This document shows, piece by piece, positions 1 through 10,954 of a DNA stretch of 64,000 nucleotides. The translations under genes were made by a program, and so were the position numbers. Positions within the stretch are counted from its first letter, which is position 1. Each line of letters begins with the position of its first letter. The notes under the pieces were generated by a model that was not told where the DNA came from, did not search any database, and worked only from the letters and a program-made list of their open reading frames with translations. This DNA is from Bidens hawaiensis (lineage: Eukaryota; Streptophyta; Magnoliopsida; Asterales; Asteraceae): positions 372,001-436,000 of the forward strand of contig JAIQDT010001142.1 in the NCBI GenBank assembly GCA_021521415.1, in the 5' to 3' direction.

Positions 1-2675
1 AAATACATTAATGAACCTATTATCGCCCGATACAGAGTAGGGTCCACATCTGCGTCACCATCTGATTCAGCGCCCAATTTGTGATTGACGCAGATTGGGG
101 TGTCATATGGAGAACTGTCCTCCATCTTGAATCTCTTCAGCACATCATGAACATACTTTGTTTGATGAATGAACATCCCATCCTTCTTCTGATCAACCTG
201 CAATCCTAGAAAGAAGGTTAGTTCACCCATAGCACTCATCTCGAATCGTTTCTTCATGACAGCCTCAAAATCCTGACACATGGATACTCTTGATGCAGCA
301 AAAATGATATCATCCACGTAGACTTGAACCAGTAAGAAGTCACATCCTTCTCTCTTCACAAACAGCGTACTGTCAATCAATCCCCTTTCAAAACCATTTT
401 CCAGCAAGTAGTCCGATAACGTTGAATACCAGGCACGAGGTGCCTGATGTAACCCATATAACGCCTTGCTCAACCTGTATACGTGATCCGGAAAGTCTGG
501 GTCAGGAAAACCCGGAGGTTGTTCAACAAACACAACCTCATCAACTTTCCCGTTAAGAAACGCGCTCTTCACATCTAACTGAAACACCTTCATCTTTTTA
601 GATGCAGCAAACGCCAAAAACAATCGAATCGCTTCTAACCGGGCAACAGGAGCGAAAACCTCATTGTAGTCAATACCCTCTTGTTGATTAAAACCTTTAA
701 CAACCAGCCTCGCCTTATTTCTCACGATAATCCCCTTTTCATCCCTCTTACACTTGAACACCCATTTCGTGCCTATAGCATGCACATTTCTTGGTTTTTC
801 AACCAAGGTCCAAACTTCCATTTTCTCGAACTGAGCCAATTCTTCTTGCATGGCTTCGACCCACGAGCTGTCCTTTAAAGCCATTTGATAATTCTTTGGT
901 TCAATTTGGCTTATAAAGCAGGAGTACAAACATTCATTCATTATACCCGTTTCTTTTATGCTTGTATAAACACAGGTGTGCTCATTCAAGCTACTTCTGG
1001 TTTGTACACTCGAGGACACATCACCTATAACGTTCTCCAAAGGGTGATCTTTGTGAATTCTCGTGGTCGGAACAGCACCGACATGTAAATTGTCTTCCAA
1101 GTTCGAAGAGATCTCATCTATGGTTGTTTCTGGCTGAGAGTGAAAAGGATTAATAAACTCATCTTCAGTTGAGGCCGCAGGGGTATCGATAGGATTTGAT
1201 GTGGAAGGCTGAGATTTTTCTGTCATCTGATGTTGCACTACCTCCTCTTCCTCATCAAAAATCATCTTCGTCACTGCTCTTTCGTCTTCTTCAGAAATTT
1301 CCAAAGTAGGTACGTTAAACGACTTAAAAAGTTTAACATAGTCAAACAGCTCAGCAGGTCCATTGCTTGGTTTTGGCGGTTGGTAACTAGTAATGTCGGT
1401 GTTACAAACCACCTCCACCTTGCAAGTTGTCGTATTGAAAACCCGTCTGTTGGGAGTCCCAACAACATAACCGACTAGGATTCCCTCATCGGCTACTTCA
1501 CCAAATTTCGAGTTAGTCTTCAAAATCGAACAAGGAGACCCAAAAGGTTCAAGACCGCACAAGTTGGGCTTCCTTCCGTGCATAAGCTCGTAACAAGTTT
1601 TTCCAAGTCTCTTAACGGTTAACACCCGATTCAGAACATAGCAGGCTGTAGCAACTGCTTCAGCCCAGAACATCACAGGAAGCTTTGAGTCTGCCAGCAT
1701 AGTTCTGGCTCCTTCAATCAACGTTCGGTTCTTCCTTTCAGCTACTCCGTTCTGTTGTGGAGTATACGGAGCGCTGTATTGATGCTCAATACCCTTCTGA
1801 AGACAAAAGATTTCCATCTCAAAGTTCTTGAACTCTGTCCCATTGTCGCTTCTGATGAATTTAACTGATTTACTCATGACGTTCTCGACTTTTGTAATCA
1901 GATTCTTCACCATCTGAGTCGTCTCGTCTTTCGTTTTCAGAAAATATACCCACGAGTATCGCGAGTAATCATCAGTTATCACCAAGCAGTAAGAAGTACC
2001 ACCTAGACTTTGTACATTCACCGGACCGAAGAGATCCATATGAAGTAGTTCTAGAGTACCAGCAATTGAGTTGATCGTCTTGGTGAGATGGCTTTTCTTG
2101 TGTTGTTTTCCCTTCTTGCACGCTATGCATTTATCTTCAAAGTTAAAACTCTTTAAGGGAACGCCCATCACAAGCCCATTTTTGACAATGAAGTTCATCT
2201 TACGAAGATGAATATGTCCCATTCTCCTGTGCCATAATTCTGATTCTGATTCGCTTGCCTTTGTCATTAAACAGGATTCTCCGGTGGCCATTTCAGTAGA
2301 CCTCATATCCATCACGTATGTATTCGTTTCACGTGGAGCTTTCATTACTATCCATTCTTCTGGTATATGAAAACCAGGCTTCAATACAATCGCTTCATTC
2401 TTAGTGAAATGGACAGTGTATTCTTTATCACAGATCTGCGACACACTCAGCAGATTGTGCTTTAATTCCTCCACAAAATTTACGTTTTCAAGTGTCATTC
2501 TCCCATTCGACACAGTTCCTCTACCGGTAATCCTTCCTCCGCTTTCACCAGCAAAACTAACTCTAGCTCCCTGAACAGGTTTTAAGTCTTGCAACAAGTG
2601 TCTGTTGCCTGTCATGTGCCTGGAACAGCCGCTATCTACAATCCAAAGATTGTTTGCAGCCCTGTTCAACTGTTC
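1..2675 (-). CDS. Element A pol polyprotein, partial (PR, IN, RT)
   Basis: Copia Pol, cut by the window edge; it would supply PR, IN and RT for replication in virus-like particles. Seen on the minus strand: PR motif [14 protein letters not shown] near 2648-2610; a GAG-pre-integrase zinc region (LWHRRMGH...CIACKKGK) near 2240-2100; IN core with LLHMDLFGP near 2050, RSDNGTEF near 1850-1830 and [10 protein letters not shown] near 1750-1723, giving the D-D-E triad; and RT with [11 protein letters not shown] near 585-550, [12 protein letters not shown] near 470-430 and catalytic YVDD near 330-305. I found no stop from 2762 down to position 1. The frame has no obvious ATG and differs from gag's: it overlaps gag's last 67 nt, so it needs a frameshift or a splice. 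Start 2675 is the base after a GTGCAG acceptor-like site. Confidence 0.93.
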
Positions 2676-2701
2676 CTGCACAATAAAACAAAGAGTTAGA
2701 A
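2676..2701 (-). promoter_or_regulatory. Putative 3' splice site at the gag/pol junction of A
   Basis: On the minus strand the gag stop codon lies within CTAAC (2699-2695), a match to the plant branch-site consensus CTRAY. It is followed by a T-rich tract and GTGCAG|GAACAG, with the cut after 2676. Pol is in a different frame, and no classical slippery heptamer (X XXY YYZ) was seen in the 67-nt overlap. Element D has the same arrangement and C a GTGTAG version. I infer that splicing may join an upstream exon to pol or regulate the gag:pol ratio. No donor was identified. Confidence 0.45.
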
Positions 2702-5320
2702 TCTTGGGACCCAAGACCAATTGGTCTTGGATCGATACGTCCCGTACCCTGGCTTTCTTAAGTTAGCATCAGGATAATTTCTGTAAGTCCTGTTAGGGAA
2801 TCTCCCTGCAGATTGTGTGTAATGCCTTCCAAACCTTTGAGAATTGAAGGTGTTATATCTTGAGGTTTGGTTGTAAAAATGAGGTTGGTTTTTATGAAAA
2901 CTTGAATTCGTTATATTTTGGCATTTTTTAAAGTTTTCATTTTTAGCAGGAACAAAATGATGCTTATTCTCATTTTTATTTGTCTTTACATCTCTAAATC
3001 TCGGTTTCAAAGGACAATCTGCAACTAGATGTCCTAACTTGTTACATCTAAAGCAACATCTACTCTCCATTTTCTTGTCAAATGTTGGTTTGGATGTAGA
3101 GGCAGCGTTACCAGCCGTTCGTCTCACATAAGGTGGGACGTACGGATTGAGTGGAGAACTCTTTTTAGAAACTTCATTTTTATCTCCATCGGTGGGTAAC
3201 CCTACCTTCTCTTTTGTCTGATCAGATTCAGACAACTTATCCGAATCCGATGAGACTGGACTCAAAACAGAAATATTCACATTAGAAACTTTCGAACTTG
3301 TTTCTCCACAGCTAACACTTGGTTTTACACTTGTAATCTTGATTGGAGTTGTCTGAGGAACTTCGAAATCGACAGATTTCTGAACACTCGGATTATAAGT
3401 ATAGTTGTGGTTAAAGGGTGGTGGAACTTCATTATATCCGATTCCTCCCCTCTTTGCAGAGGTACCTGGATCACTCACGAGGTGATCAAGGATGGCCGAG
3501 GAATTCCTGAACTGCTCAAGTTTGCGGTTCAGTTCCACCACCTTTACCTGGTGGTCAGCAATCTGTTTATCTCGATCAGCAATCACTTTAGTTTTTTCCT
3601 CCAAAACTTCATAACTAAGATCAATTATTTCAATTTTCTCAGCAAGTTTAATTTTTAAGCTTTGAACGTCTTTTTCACATGCTTTTATTTTAATTTTATA
3701 ACTCGTTTCTCTTGCTTTCGTAAAATGGTGATCTTCTTTAATAGTTTTAAAGTCAGCATCTAAATGGACATACTGATCAGTTATTGTTTTAAGTTGCTCA
3801 GACAAATTCTCACAACTAGTACAAATAGTTTTAGGACTTACCTCGGAGCGATTATCTTTGTCATTTGCCATGAAAGCGGTTTCTTCTTCATTTGCTTTCT
3901 CAATTTCTTCAACCTTCTTACATTCTTCAGCTTCAGACTCAGCCATGTTTGCTTGCTCACCAGAACCACTTGAGCGTTGATTCCAGTTGTACTCTCCTGC
4001 CTCTCTGGTCAACATGGCATTTATCTCTCTTTTAACTCCTGAGTGTTGTGTAGGTCGACCTTGTCCTCGTTCAACCCTCTCATTTCTGCATTCCTTGGCA
4101 AAGTGCCCGTACTGTTGACAATTATAGCACCTTACTTTGGACTTGTCGAACCCGGGCCGACCACCAACAAACTTTCTCCCCGTCTTATTCATGAAACGCT
4201 TGACTCTCCTCACTATCATGGCCATTTGCCATTGCAAATCCATCTCCTCCAGATCATCAGCATCGATCTGGTCATAATCCTCATCCAGAACAGCAGGGTC
4301 CACAATCTTCCCCTGGATGTAGTTTTCATAGGAAGCAATAAATGATGCATAGACTGCAAACTGCTCTTCAGCAGATTTTACACTCATAGGCATCTTGGAA
4401 TAACTATTGCTAGATGCATTTGCAGAAAAACTACTTGTGGATGCTTGAGGCTTTGAAGTACCAGATCCTCCAGCAACGAAACATACATCACCATTCGTGT
4501 TTACAGAAACTTTTCCTTCATGAGACGAGTCAGAGCCTGACTCCCCTTTAGAGTAATAAGCAGCAGATTCAGGCCTTGAACTTGAGCCTGAGTTGACCTT
4601 TGCACCATACATACCAGGGTCTTGTATCTGATCTGTAGGTGTTTCTTTTCGAACCATATTAAGCTCATAAGTTCTGAGCTTGTTCACTGCCGTTTCAAGA
4701 TCATAATTAGGAAAGTCTCTGTCTTCCCTCATAAGAACGGTGTACATTTCCCACTTCGGTGGAAGAGCATCGAGAAGTTTTTCAACGATCTCTTCTTCTC
4801 GGTAAGCAATCGAATAATTGCTAAGCTCTGTCATTAGATGATAGTATCTGGTGATAATATCATCCAGCGATTCGTTCTTCAAAAATTTGAAGACGGAGAA
4901 CTGGGTCTTCAAAAGTTTTACCTTCGATGCACGGATACCCACATTCCCCTCGAATCTATTTTCAAGAGCATCCCAAAGCTCTCTTGCAGAAGTGTACTTT
5001 CGGAATGTATGGAGAACCTCTTGAGGAAGTGCCATTGTTATCGCAGCATGGGCCTTGCTTTCGGCCTCGTACATTTTCTTTTCTTCCTCCTCCATTTTGC
5101 TGTACTTCTTAACCACATCGCGACCTTCGTATTGCGCAGTTGGAGGGATATATCCATCCTGGATGCACACCCACATTTTGGCATCCTGGTATTTGATGTA
5201 TTGGATGAATCTGTCCTTCCATGCCACGAAGTCAGTTCCCTTCATCAGCCTCGGGGCCTTAGTGGCAGACCCCGCTTCTACTTCCATCTTGACCAAGTCG
5301 GAGATATTGATCGACGACAT
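2696..5320 (-). CDS. Element A Gag, long form with coiled coil and two zinc knuckles
   Basis: Structural Gag that would form the virus-like particle and bind element RNA. Numbered from an upstream in-frame ATG at 5353 (885 residues): an N-terminal Copia gag (UBN2/DUF4219-like) domain at about 15-240; a low-complexity Ser/Gly linker at 250-320; zinc knuckle [14 protein letters not shown] at 409-422; a Lys/Glu-rich predicted coiled coil at about 505-620; a second knuckle [14 protein letters not shown] at 767-780; then a basic Asn/Arg/Tyr-rich tail. I prefer the second ATG at 5320 ([10 protein letters not shown]) because the first 11 residues look like read-through leader, giving 874 residues. 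Copia Gags are often 300-450 residues, so this is long; enlarged gags with coiled coils are known in the Sirevirus branch. No frame damage is visible. Confidence 0.9.
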   Translation of the reverse strand: MSSINISDLVKMEVEAGSATKAPRLMKGTDFVAWKDRFIQYIKYQDAKMWVCIQDGYIPPTAQYEGRDVVKKYSKMEEEEKKMYEAESKAHAAITMALPQEVLHTFRKYTSARELWDALENRFEGNVGIRASKVKLLKTQFSVFKFLKNESLDDIITRYYHLMTELSNYSIAYREEEIVEKLLDALPPKWEMYTVLMREDRDFPNYDLETAVNKLRTYELNMVRKETPTDQIQDPGMYGAKVNSGSSSRPESAAYYSKGESGSDSSHEGKVSVNTNGDVCFVAGGSGTSKPQASTSSFSANASSNSYSKMPMSVKSAEEQFAVYASFIASYENYIQGKIVDPAVLDEDYDQIDADDLEEMDLQWQMAMIVRRVKRFMNKTGRKFVGGRPGFDKSKVRCYNCQQYGHFAKECRNERVERGQGRPTQHSGVKREINAMLTREAGEYNWNQRSSGSGEQANMAESEAEECKKVEEIEKANEEETAFMANDKDNRSEVSPKTICTSCENLSEQLKTITDQYVHLDADFKTIKEDHHFTKARETSYKIKIKACEKDVQSLKIKLAEKIEIIDLSYEVLEEKTKVIADRDKQIADHQVKVVELNRKLEQFRNSSAILDHLVSDPGTSAKRGGIGYNEVPPPFNHNYTYNPSVQKSVDFEVPQTTPIKITSVKPSVSCGETSSKVSNVNISVLSPVSSDSDKLSESDQTKEKVGLPTDGDKNEVSKKSSPLNPYVPPYVRRTAGNAASTSKPTFDKKMESRCCFRCNKLGHLVADCPLKPRFRDVKTNKNENKHHFVPAKNENFKKCQNITNSSFHKNQPHFYNQTSRYNTFNSQRFGRHYTQSAGRFPNRTYRNYPDANLRKPGYGTYRSKTNWSWVPRF

Positions 5321-5374
5321 CCTTGCAAAAACCTGAAAAACCTGGAAAAACAAAAAAAATATTAAAACAGCTCA

Positions 5375-5690
5375 GTTGGCGAAGTTAAGAATAACTTCGC
5401 TTGAAGGTTAACTTCGCTGAAAGAGAACTTCGCTGAGATCTTAAATTCGCTTGATTTGGGCGAAGTTAAGAATAACTTCGCTTAGCTCTGACGAACTTAT
5501 GAGTTGAGCGAACTTGGGTTTGAAGCGAAGTTGCGGATAACTTCGCTAAGGCGAACTTATGAAGTGAGCGAAGTTGTAGTTAACTTCGCTAATCCTTATA
5601 TCTTCGCCAAAAACCCTAATTCCAGCGACGGCAACTTCGCCTGAAGAATGGTAACTTCGCCCGATGAACGGTAACTTCGCCCGATGAACA
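5375..5690 (-). repeat. Leader array of AACTTCGC/GCGAAGTT octamers in element A
   Basis: Between the gag start and the PBS there are about nine exact AACTTCGC and four exact GCGAAGTT copies, plus one-base variants such as GCGAACTT. Neighbouring copies are often inverted, so they could pair as short hairpins. The last units form a small tandem repeat (GGTAACTTCGCCCGATGAAC at 5650-5690). The same octamer fills the LTR just upstream of the TATA box. No coding frame explains the region. Counts are by eye. Confidence 0.85.
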
Positions 5691-5869
5691 GGGAAGTTTG
5701 TTCAGATCTGTTTTCGTCAATCCAGCAGCTCCCGATCAATGCAAAGGCTTGAAAATGACTGTCAAGCACAAGCAAAACTCAATCCCAACAAAAACACGTC
5801 CCGCGAATAGGTCAAACGAGACGTTTTCTACACCCGCGTGAAATCCCGAACCTCACAATCGAGCCGATT

Positions 5870-5882
5870 GGCTCTGATACCA
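5870..5882 (-). other. Primer-binding site of element A
   Basis: Minus-strand TGGTATCAGAGCC, complementary to the 3' end of initiator tRNA-Met, two bases from the LTR end (...AACCTACA). It fixes the element's orientation and the inner LTR boundary. Confidence 0.92.
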
Positions 5883-6128
5883 ATTGTAGGTTCCTGGACG
5901 GATCGTACACGGGATGTCTCTAACAACGCAGGTGCGGAATCCCTGCGTAGGTAGATACGAGTGTAGAATATGTAGAGATCGAACACACAAGCAATAAACC
6001 AACCACGTTATATTGATAACAAACACGTGACCCGAGGTCACCGTTACAGACTATGACACGTAACTCGGTTACTGAAAACTGAAACGAAAACCCTAAACCA
6101 ACTCACTAAACTGTTTCGTCTGAAACAG

Positions 6129-6135
6129 TATATAA
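6129..6135 (-). promoter_or_regulatory. LTR TATA box of element A
   Basis: TTTATATACT on the minus strand, about 180 bases into the LTR and right after the cluster of AACTTCGC/GCGAAGTT copies. Its position fits the U3 promoter of a Copia LTR. Transcription from it is inferred. Confidence 0.55.
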
Positions 6136-6139
6136 ACAC

Positions 6140-6219
6140 GACAACTTCGCCACAGGCGAAGTTGTCAATAACTTCGCTGATTCAACAAGTTCGCCATAGC
6201 GAACTTGTTGACAACTTCG
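6140..6219 (-). promoter_or_regulatory. Octamer cluster upstream of TATA in LTR A
   Basis: Within 80 bp there are three AACTTCGC, one GCGAAGTT and two inverted variants (AAGTTCGC, GCGAACTT), arranged as three back-to-back inverted pairs. This is the highest density of the motif in the element. Its placement in U3 suggests an enhancer or protein-binding array; the function is inference. Confidence 0.6.
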
Positions 6220-6312
6220 CGCATTACAAAACAAACATAAACAAAACATAATTACATTACAGACTCGATTACAAATGCTAGACTATGAACTACTGACATA
6301 CATGTACCAACA

Positions 6313-7544
6313 CGAATTAACTTAAATTGGAGTAAATCTTTTTGTTTTTGATTTAATTTGTTCGCTAGCTCGGTAAATCGAAAATAAAGCAGAAAAATTA
6401 AAATCTTTTTGAATTTTTAAATTTATTAAACAAATAGAAATACTTTAAAGGTAAAGCACTAAAACTAACAACTATTAAAGCAGTACATGTTTTTGTGAGT
6501 TCAAGCAGGGAATCATATTGACAAAGATGTAACTAAACGACACTTCAATTTCGATATAATAATACACGTAACCCAATGATGATTGCTGATATAGTTATCC
6601 TTTTAAACTTTACACAGCCTTTTCAGAGACTTTACGATATTTATTTAGGTTCAATTAGGTACGAATCATATGTGGACACCACCTATCAGATATAACATTT
6701 CTATCTCTTATACAGTGAATATTCACATGTACGTTTTTCTTGACTTTTAAAATTCGATTAACTGTGACTCATGCAAAAATAATAAAATGAAAATAGAGCA
6801 TAAAGTTAAAAATATCCCTTAAGATCGGTATTACTACACGCAGATAAGGTTCCATTTTAACAAAATAAAAATATAAAAATAAGCAGAAGTTGTACAAAAT
6901 CTTAACTCTCAATTCGGATAATCCCGTATTATCGCGCGGAGAAAGTCTAAGATTTCATACGAAACACCAAGAAAATAAAGAAGAATACACAAATACTAAT
7001 CCTTAGGTCGGATAATCTTATCGCGCAGGAGGGGATCCAATATTTGAATAAAAATAAAGAAAAAATAAAGTTAAATTTCTTTCCAAATTAAAGAAAAAAT
7101 AAAGCAGAATTTTCTTAAAAAATAAACGCATGCACACACAGTAATCTTTCAACGTTTTGACTTTATTTAATCAGATATAGTATCTACATCAAGATATTAT
7201 TCCACTAGATTCGGTGATCGTTATGTTTATATCTTATCAGTTCCTATATAATCTGTCAGGCCTATCATTGCATATCATATTGCTGGCTTTACAGTAATTT
7301 TTAATCTAATTTATTCATATGCTAGATCAATCATATCAATGTAGTATCATTTTCCCTTTTTGCTCAAGAACTCATTTTGATGAGCATTTTTCAATGTGTA
7401 TGAATTTTTTAATATTTGAATGTTTTTGGATTTTTAGAATTTTCTATACAAACATAAACCATAATATTTTTGTATTTTTATATTTTCTCCCCCAAAAAAC
7501 CTACAAATATAAAATAAAAACATGAAAAAGAAAATAAAAGTGAT
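6313..7544 (-). other. AT-rich non-coding 3' region of element C
   Basis: About 1.2 kb downstream of C's pol with no believable ORF. It has two partial copies of a motif, TCGGATAATC followed by ATCGCGC (6914-6938 and 7009-7027), and A-rich stretches. By position it matches the spacer between pol and the third ORF or 3' LTR in element D. Assignment to C rests on adjacency only. Confidence 0.5.
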
Positions 7545-10500
7545 CTAACCGAGCTTTTGAACATCTTTTAAAGTTTTTAAACCATTTATACCAAGCAGAT
7601 ATTGAAATCACGTTTTGTCAAAAGCTTTGGTATAAAGGTCCGCATTTTGAAAATCCGTATGTATTTTTTCAATGTCAATTAATTTCTTTTCAAAACAATC
7701 ATATATAAAGTGATAACGGGTTTCAATATGTTTGGTTTTTGAATGTTGAACCGGGTTTTTGGTGATAGATATAGCGGCAGAATTATCAATATAAATTGGA
7801 GTAGTAAGAAACTTCAAACCGTAATCCCGCAAATGTTGCTGGATCCAGAGTACTTGTGAACAGCAACTCGAGGCTGCACATACTCCGCTTCGGCTGTGAA
7901 GTAGAGATCGTTCTCTGCTTCTTACACTTCCAGGAAACAAGCCGGTTTCCTAAGAATTAACATCCCACCGTTGTTGACTTAAAGTTGATCATGTAACCTC
8001 CGTAGTCGAAATCGGTGTAAGCAAATAAATCAAAACTATCATCCTTGGGGTTACCACAACCCGATGTCGGGATTTCTCCTCAGATAGTGTAGGATTTGCT
8101 TAACCGCCACCAGATGCATCACTCGTGGACTTGATTGATACCTGGCACACAAGCAAACAACAAACATAATGTCAGGTCGAGACGTAGTCAAATACATAAT
8201 GTCAGATCAACGGTATCCTCCAATTCGTTTGGTGACAAATTGTAACCCACAGGAAGAGGTGTAGATGGGATTTTTCTGGCAGATATCTTGAATCGGCTCA
8301 AGACATCGTTCACGTATTTAGTCTGATGGATAAAGATCCCGGTCTCAGACTGGTGAACCTGCAGTTCGAAAAAGAAACTCATCTCTCTCATCGAACTCAT
8401 CTCAAATTTTGTCTGCATTGTAGTCTCGAATTCCTTGCATAGTCTGTCGTTTGTTGAACCGAAGATGATATCATCAACATATATCTGGACGAGGGGCAGA
8501 TCGTCACCAACATTCTTGTAGAAAAGCATACAATTGACAGCCCCCGTTTGAAGCCACTATCGATAAGATGGTCAGCAAGATTGGTATGGTCTGGTGTAAA
8601 CCATAGAGAGCTTTGTTTAATCGGTAAACTCGCTCTGGATAGTCAGGGTCTTCAAAGTCGGGAGGCTGTTTCACGTATACTTCCTCGTGAATTTTCCCAT
8701 TCAAAAATGCAGACTTAACATCCATTTGATAGACTTTGAATTTCTTATATGCTGCATAGGCCAAGCAAATGTGTATCACCTTCAGTCGTGCCACTGGAGC
8801 ATACACTTTAGTGTAATCTATGCCTCCCTGCCGATTATACCCAAGAACGACCAATTGTTCCTTATTACGCAAAATCACCCTGCGATCATCCTTCTTGTAC
8901 TTATATACCCATTTGGTCGGTCTTGCCCGTTATACTCTGTCGGGTTTCTCAATTAGGTCCCACACACCCAGTCGTACAAACTGTTGCAGGTCCTCCTGCA
9001 TAGCTTCTACCCAAGATGGTTCCTTGATTTCCATTGTGACACTTGTCGGTTCAATCTGAGATACGAAACAAGTGTATCGTGCAATGTTCAGAATACCCGT
9101 GGTATGCATATCCGCGTAAGCACACAACACAGAATCTTCTATAGGAGATACATTAGAATCAGCTTCTTCATCACATACATTAGCCACTTGGTGTCAAGTT
9201 CTAACACCGTCACTTACATTACCGATAATCTGTTCCTGCGGATGATTCGTGTGACTCCTTAAGGAAGGATTAGCAGGAACAGATACATTATCACCGAGAT
9301 TAGTGATATTTTCCTCGGTTGTGTCTAAAGAGACAGTCGTCAAATAAACTTCACTTTGAATCGGCTCGTGAACTTCTTGAGTTTCATCCAAAGGAACCAA
9401 AGAAGAATCGACGAATTCAGCTTCATCGGATGATTCAGAAACATCGTTTGATGTTTATGATATATTAGGTATCTTATTCAAGTCATGTGTAGATGAACTT
9501 GGCTTTGGAAGACATTGATTCTCCAAATAAGCACGAACCAAGTCTTCAAATATTTCATCAACTGACGGTGTGAACGAGTTAAATAAAGCTTCATAATCAA
9601 ACATCCAACCAGGTCCTTAGTGTAGCTTTAACAGTCAACGTGGTACCACTCTTTTACACACCCCAAAGAAAAATTGAGGATCCGCTTCTTGGGTGAGTTA
9701 TACCTAAGAAAATATCCTTCAAACGCCTTCTCGTCGAATTTCCTAGCGTCTTTCTTCAAAACCGTACAGGGACACCCGAATGGCTCCAAATACTTTAAGT
9801 TCGGCTTACGGTTATTAAGAAGTTCATAACTGGTCTTCTTGAACTTCTTAACCATTAGGATACGATTAAGCGTGTAGCAAGCAGTATTCACAGCCTCGTT
9901 CTAGAATTGAACGGGAAGCTTAGAATCTGCTAGCATCGTCCTAGCCGCTTCAATCAATGTTTGGTTTTTCCGTTCAGACACACCATTTTGTTAGGAACAT
10001 ATGGTGCGATGAACTCCCTATGTATTCCACGTTGAATACAGAAGAAGTACAACACATTGTTTTTGAATTCAGTACCGTTGTCACTTCGACTTCGTCTCAC
10101 TTCCAATTTATAAAGCGATTCGATCTTAGTAATAATGTTCTGAATCAAAACGGGTGTCTGATCTTTAGACCGCATAAATAACACCCATGAGTAACAAGAA
10201 AAGTCATTGATAACAACTAGACAATAGTAATCACCCGCTATATTAGCTCGATTCACTGGACCGAATAAATCCATGTGAAGTCTTCCTAGTGGAGTTTTAA
10301 TCGAGTTAATCGATTTGCTCGGGTGTGACTTCTTTTTCTGCTTCCCCTTCTTGCAGGCAATGCAATGGTCAGATAAACTGAAATGTTTCATGGATACACC
10401 ATCCACAAGATCATTCGCAATCAGATGATTCATTTTACGAATGTGGATGTGTCCCATGAGTCGGTGCCATAAAATCGAGTGTTTCTTCGTCTCTTAAGAG

Positions 10501-10917
10501 ACAAAACAAGTTTCAGAAGGTGAAACTGTTACATTAGTACTCATGTCGATGATATAAATATCATTTGATCTGGGAGATCGCATGACAACAATTTCTTCAG
10601 GAATAATGTATCTTGGTTGAAGGATAACACATTCTTTATCGGTGAAGATGATAGGGTACTTTTTATCACAAATCTGTGAGACACTCAACAGATTATGATC
10701 TACCTTCTCACAATAGTTTACCTTCTCGAACGTAATTCGTCCGTTCGATAATTCTCCTTCCTAGGTGATTAATCATTCCCCCGTTGTTACCTGCGAAAGC
10801 CACATAACCTCCCTTTATGTCTTGAATGTTTTCTAGGATATCGAGGTTCCCAGTAATACGCTGAGAACATCCGTTGTCCAATATCCACTTATCTCCCGAT
10901 ATAGACCTAGATGAACT
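7545..10917 (-). pseudogene. Element C pol remnant (PR, IN, RT, RNase H)
   Basis: Read leftwards on the minus strand: PR at about 10900-10490, where the active site reads WILDNGCSQ (DNG instead of DSG); GAG-pre-integrase and IN core at 10457-9960 with [16 protein letters not shown] and [12 protein letters not shown]-terminal part at 9891-9628; a degraded linker at 9400-8930; RT at 8878-8190 with [18 protein letters not shown] and catalytic YVDD; RNase H at 7940-7545 with YIDNSAAISI and KTKHIETRYHF. Several frameshifts and stops separate these pieces, so no functional protein is possible. One stop at 7608 is a CGA-to-TGA change 20 codons before the natural end. Domain order proves Copia. Confidence 0.9.
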
Positions 10918-10941
10918 CTACACACGAAGTAAACGATTAAT
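10918..10941 (-). promoter_or_regulatory. Acceptor-like site at the gag/pol junction of C
   Basis: TTAAT, a T-rich stretch and GTGTAG|AG in the 37 nt between C's gag stop (10955) and the first pol codons. In the pol frame the TAG of GTGTAG is a stop, so upstream translation could not enter pol in that frame by a simple shift there; splicing after the AG would remove it. GTGCAG in A and D and GTGTAG in C are all valid acceptor forms. C is decayed, so chance mutation is possible. Confidence 0.35.
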
Positions 10942-10954
10942 TCAAAAAGGCAGC

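Larger units (their letters stand above)
1..6312 (-). mobile_element. Element A: Ty1/Copia LTR retrotransposon, 5' LTR to RT, truncated by window edge
   Basis: Reading on the minus strand, the order is LTR (6312-5885), PBS, a motif-rich leader, gag, then pol (PR, IN, RT), running off the left edge inside or just after RT. The PR-IN-RT order is diagnostic of Copia. Gag is uninterrupted and I see no stop in the pol frame, so this is the best preserved element here and may be recent. RNase H, any third ORF and the 3' LTR lie outside. It appears to have inserted into element C: DNA right of 6312 continues as non-coding 3' sequence next to C's pol. The likely right-hand TSD is CGAAT at 6313-6317, but the left copy cannot be seen. 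Confidence 0.93.
5885..6312 (-). repeat. 5' LTR of element A (428 bp)
   Basis: On the minus strand it begins TGTTGGTACATG and ends AGGAACCTACA, the usual TG...CA termini, and abuts the PBS. It contains an octamer cluster (6140-6219) directly upstream of a TATA box. The partner LTR is outside the window, so the boundary rests on termini and PBS only. The start TGTTGRTACAT resembles that of element C's LTR (TGTTGATACAT), consistent with related lineages. Confidence 0.85.

Noticed and set aside
1230..1478. 82-codon plus-strand ORF in the IN/RT linker of A
   Set aside because: Complement of the continuous pol frame.
2696..2762. -1 ribosomal frameshift signal in A's gag/pol overlap
   Set aside because: The overlap and frame relation would allow it, but I found no slippery heptamer; kept only as an alternative to splicing.
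4838..5365. 175-codon plus-strand ORF opposite the start of A's gag
   Set aside because: It is the complement of conserved gag coding sequence; codon pattern and motifs belong to the minus strand.
5870..5882. Possible tRNA-Met gene fragments at TGGTATCAGAGCC sites
   Set aside because: Only the 12-13 base primer-binding match is present beside LTR ends; no tRNA cloverleaf around it.
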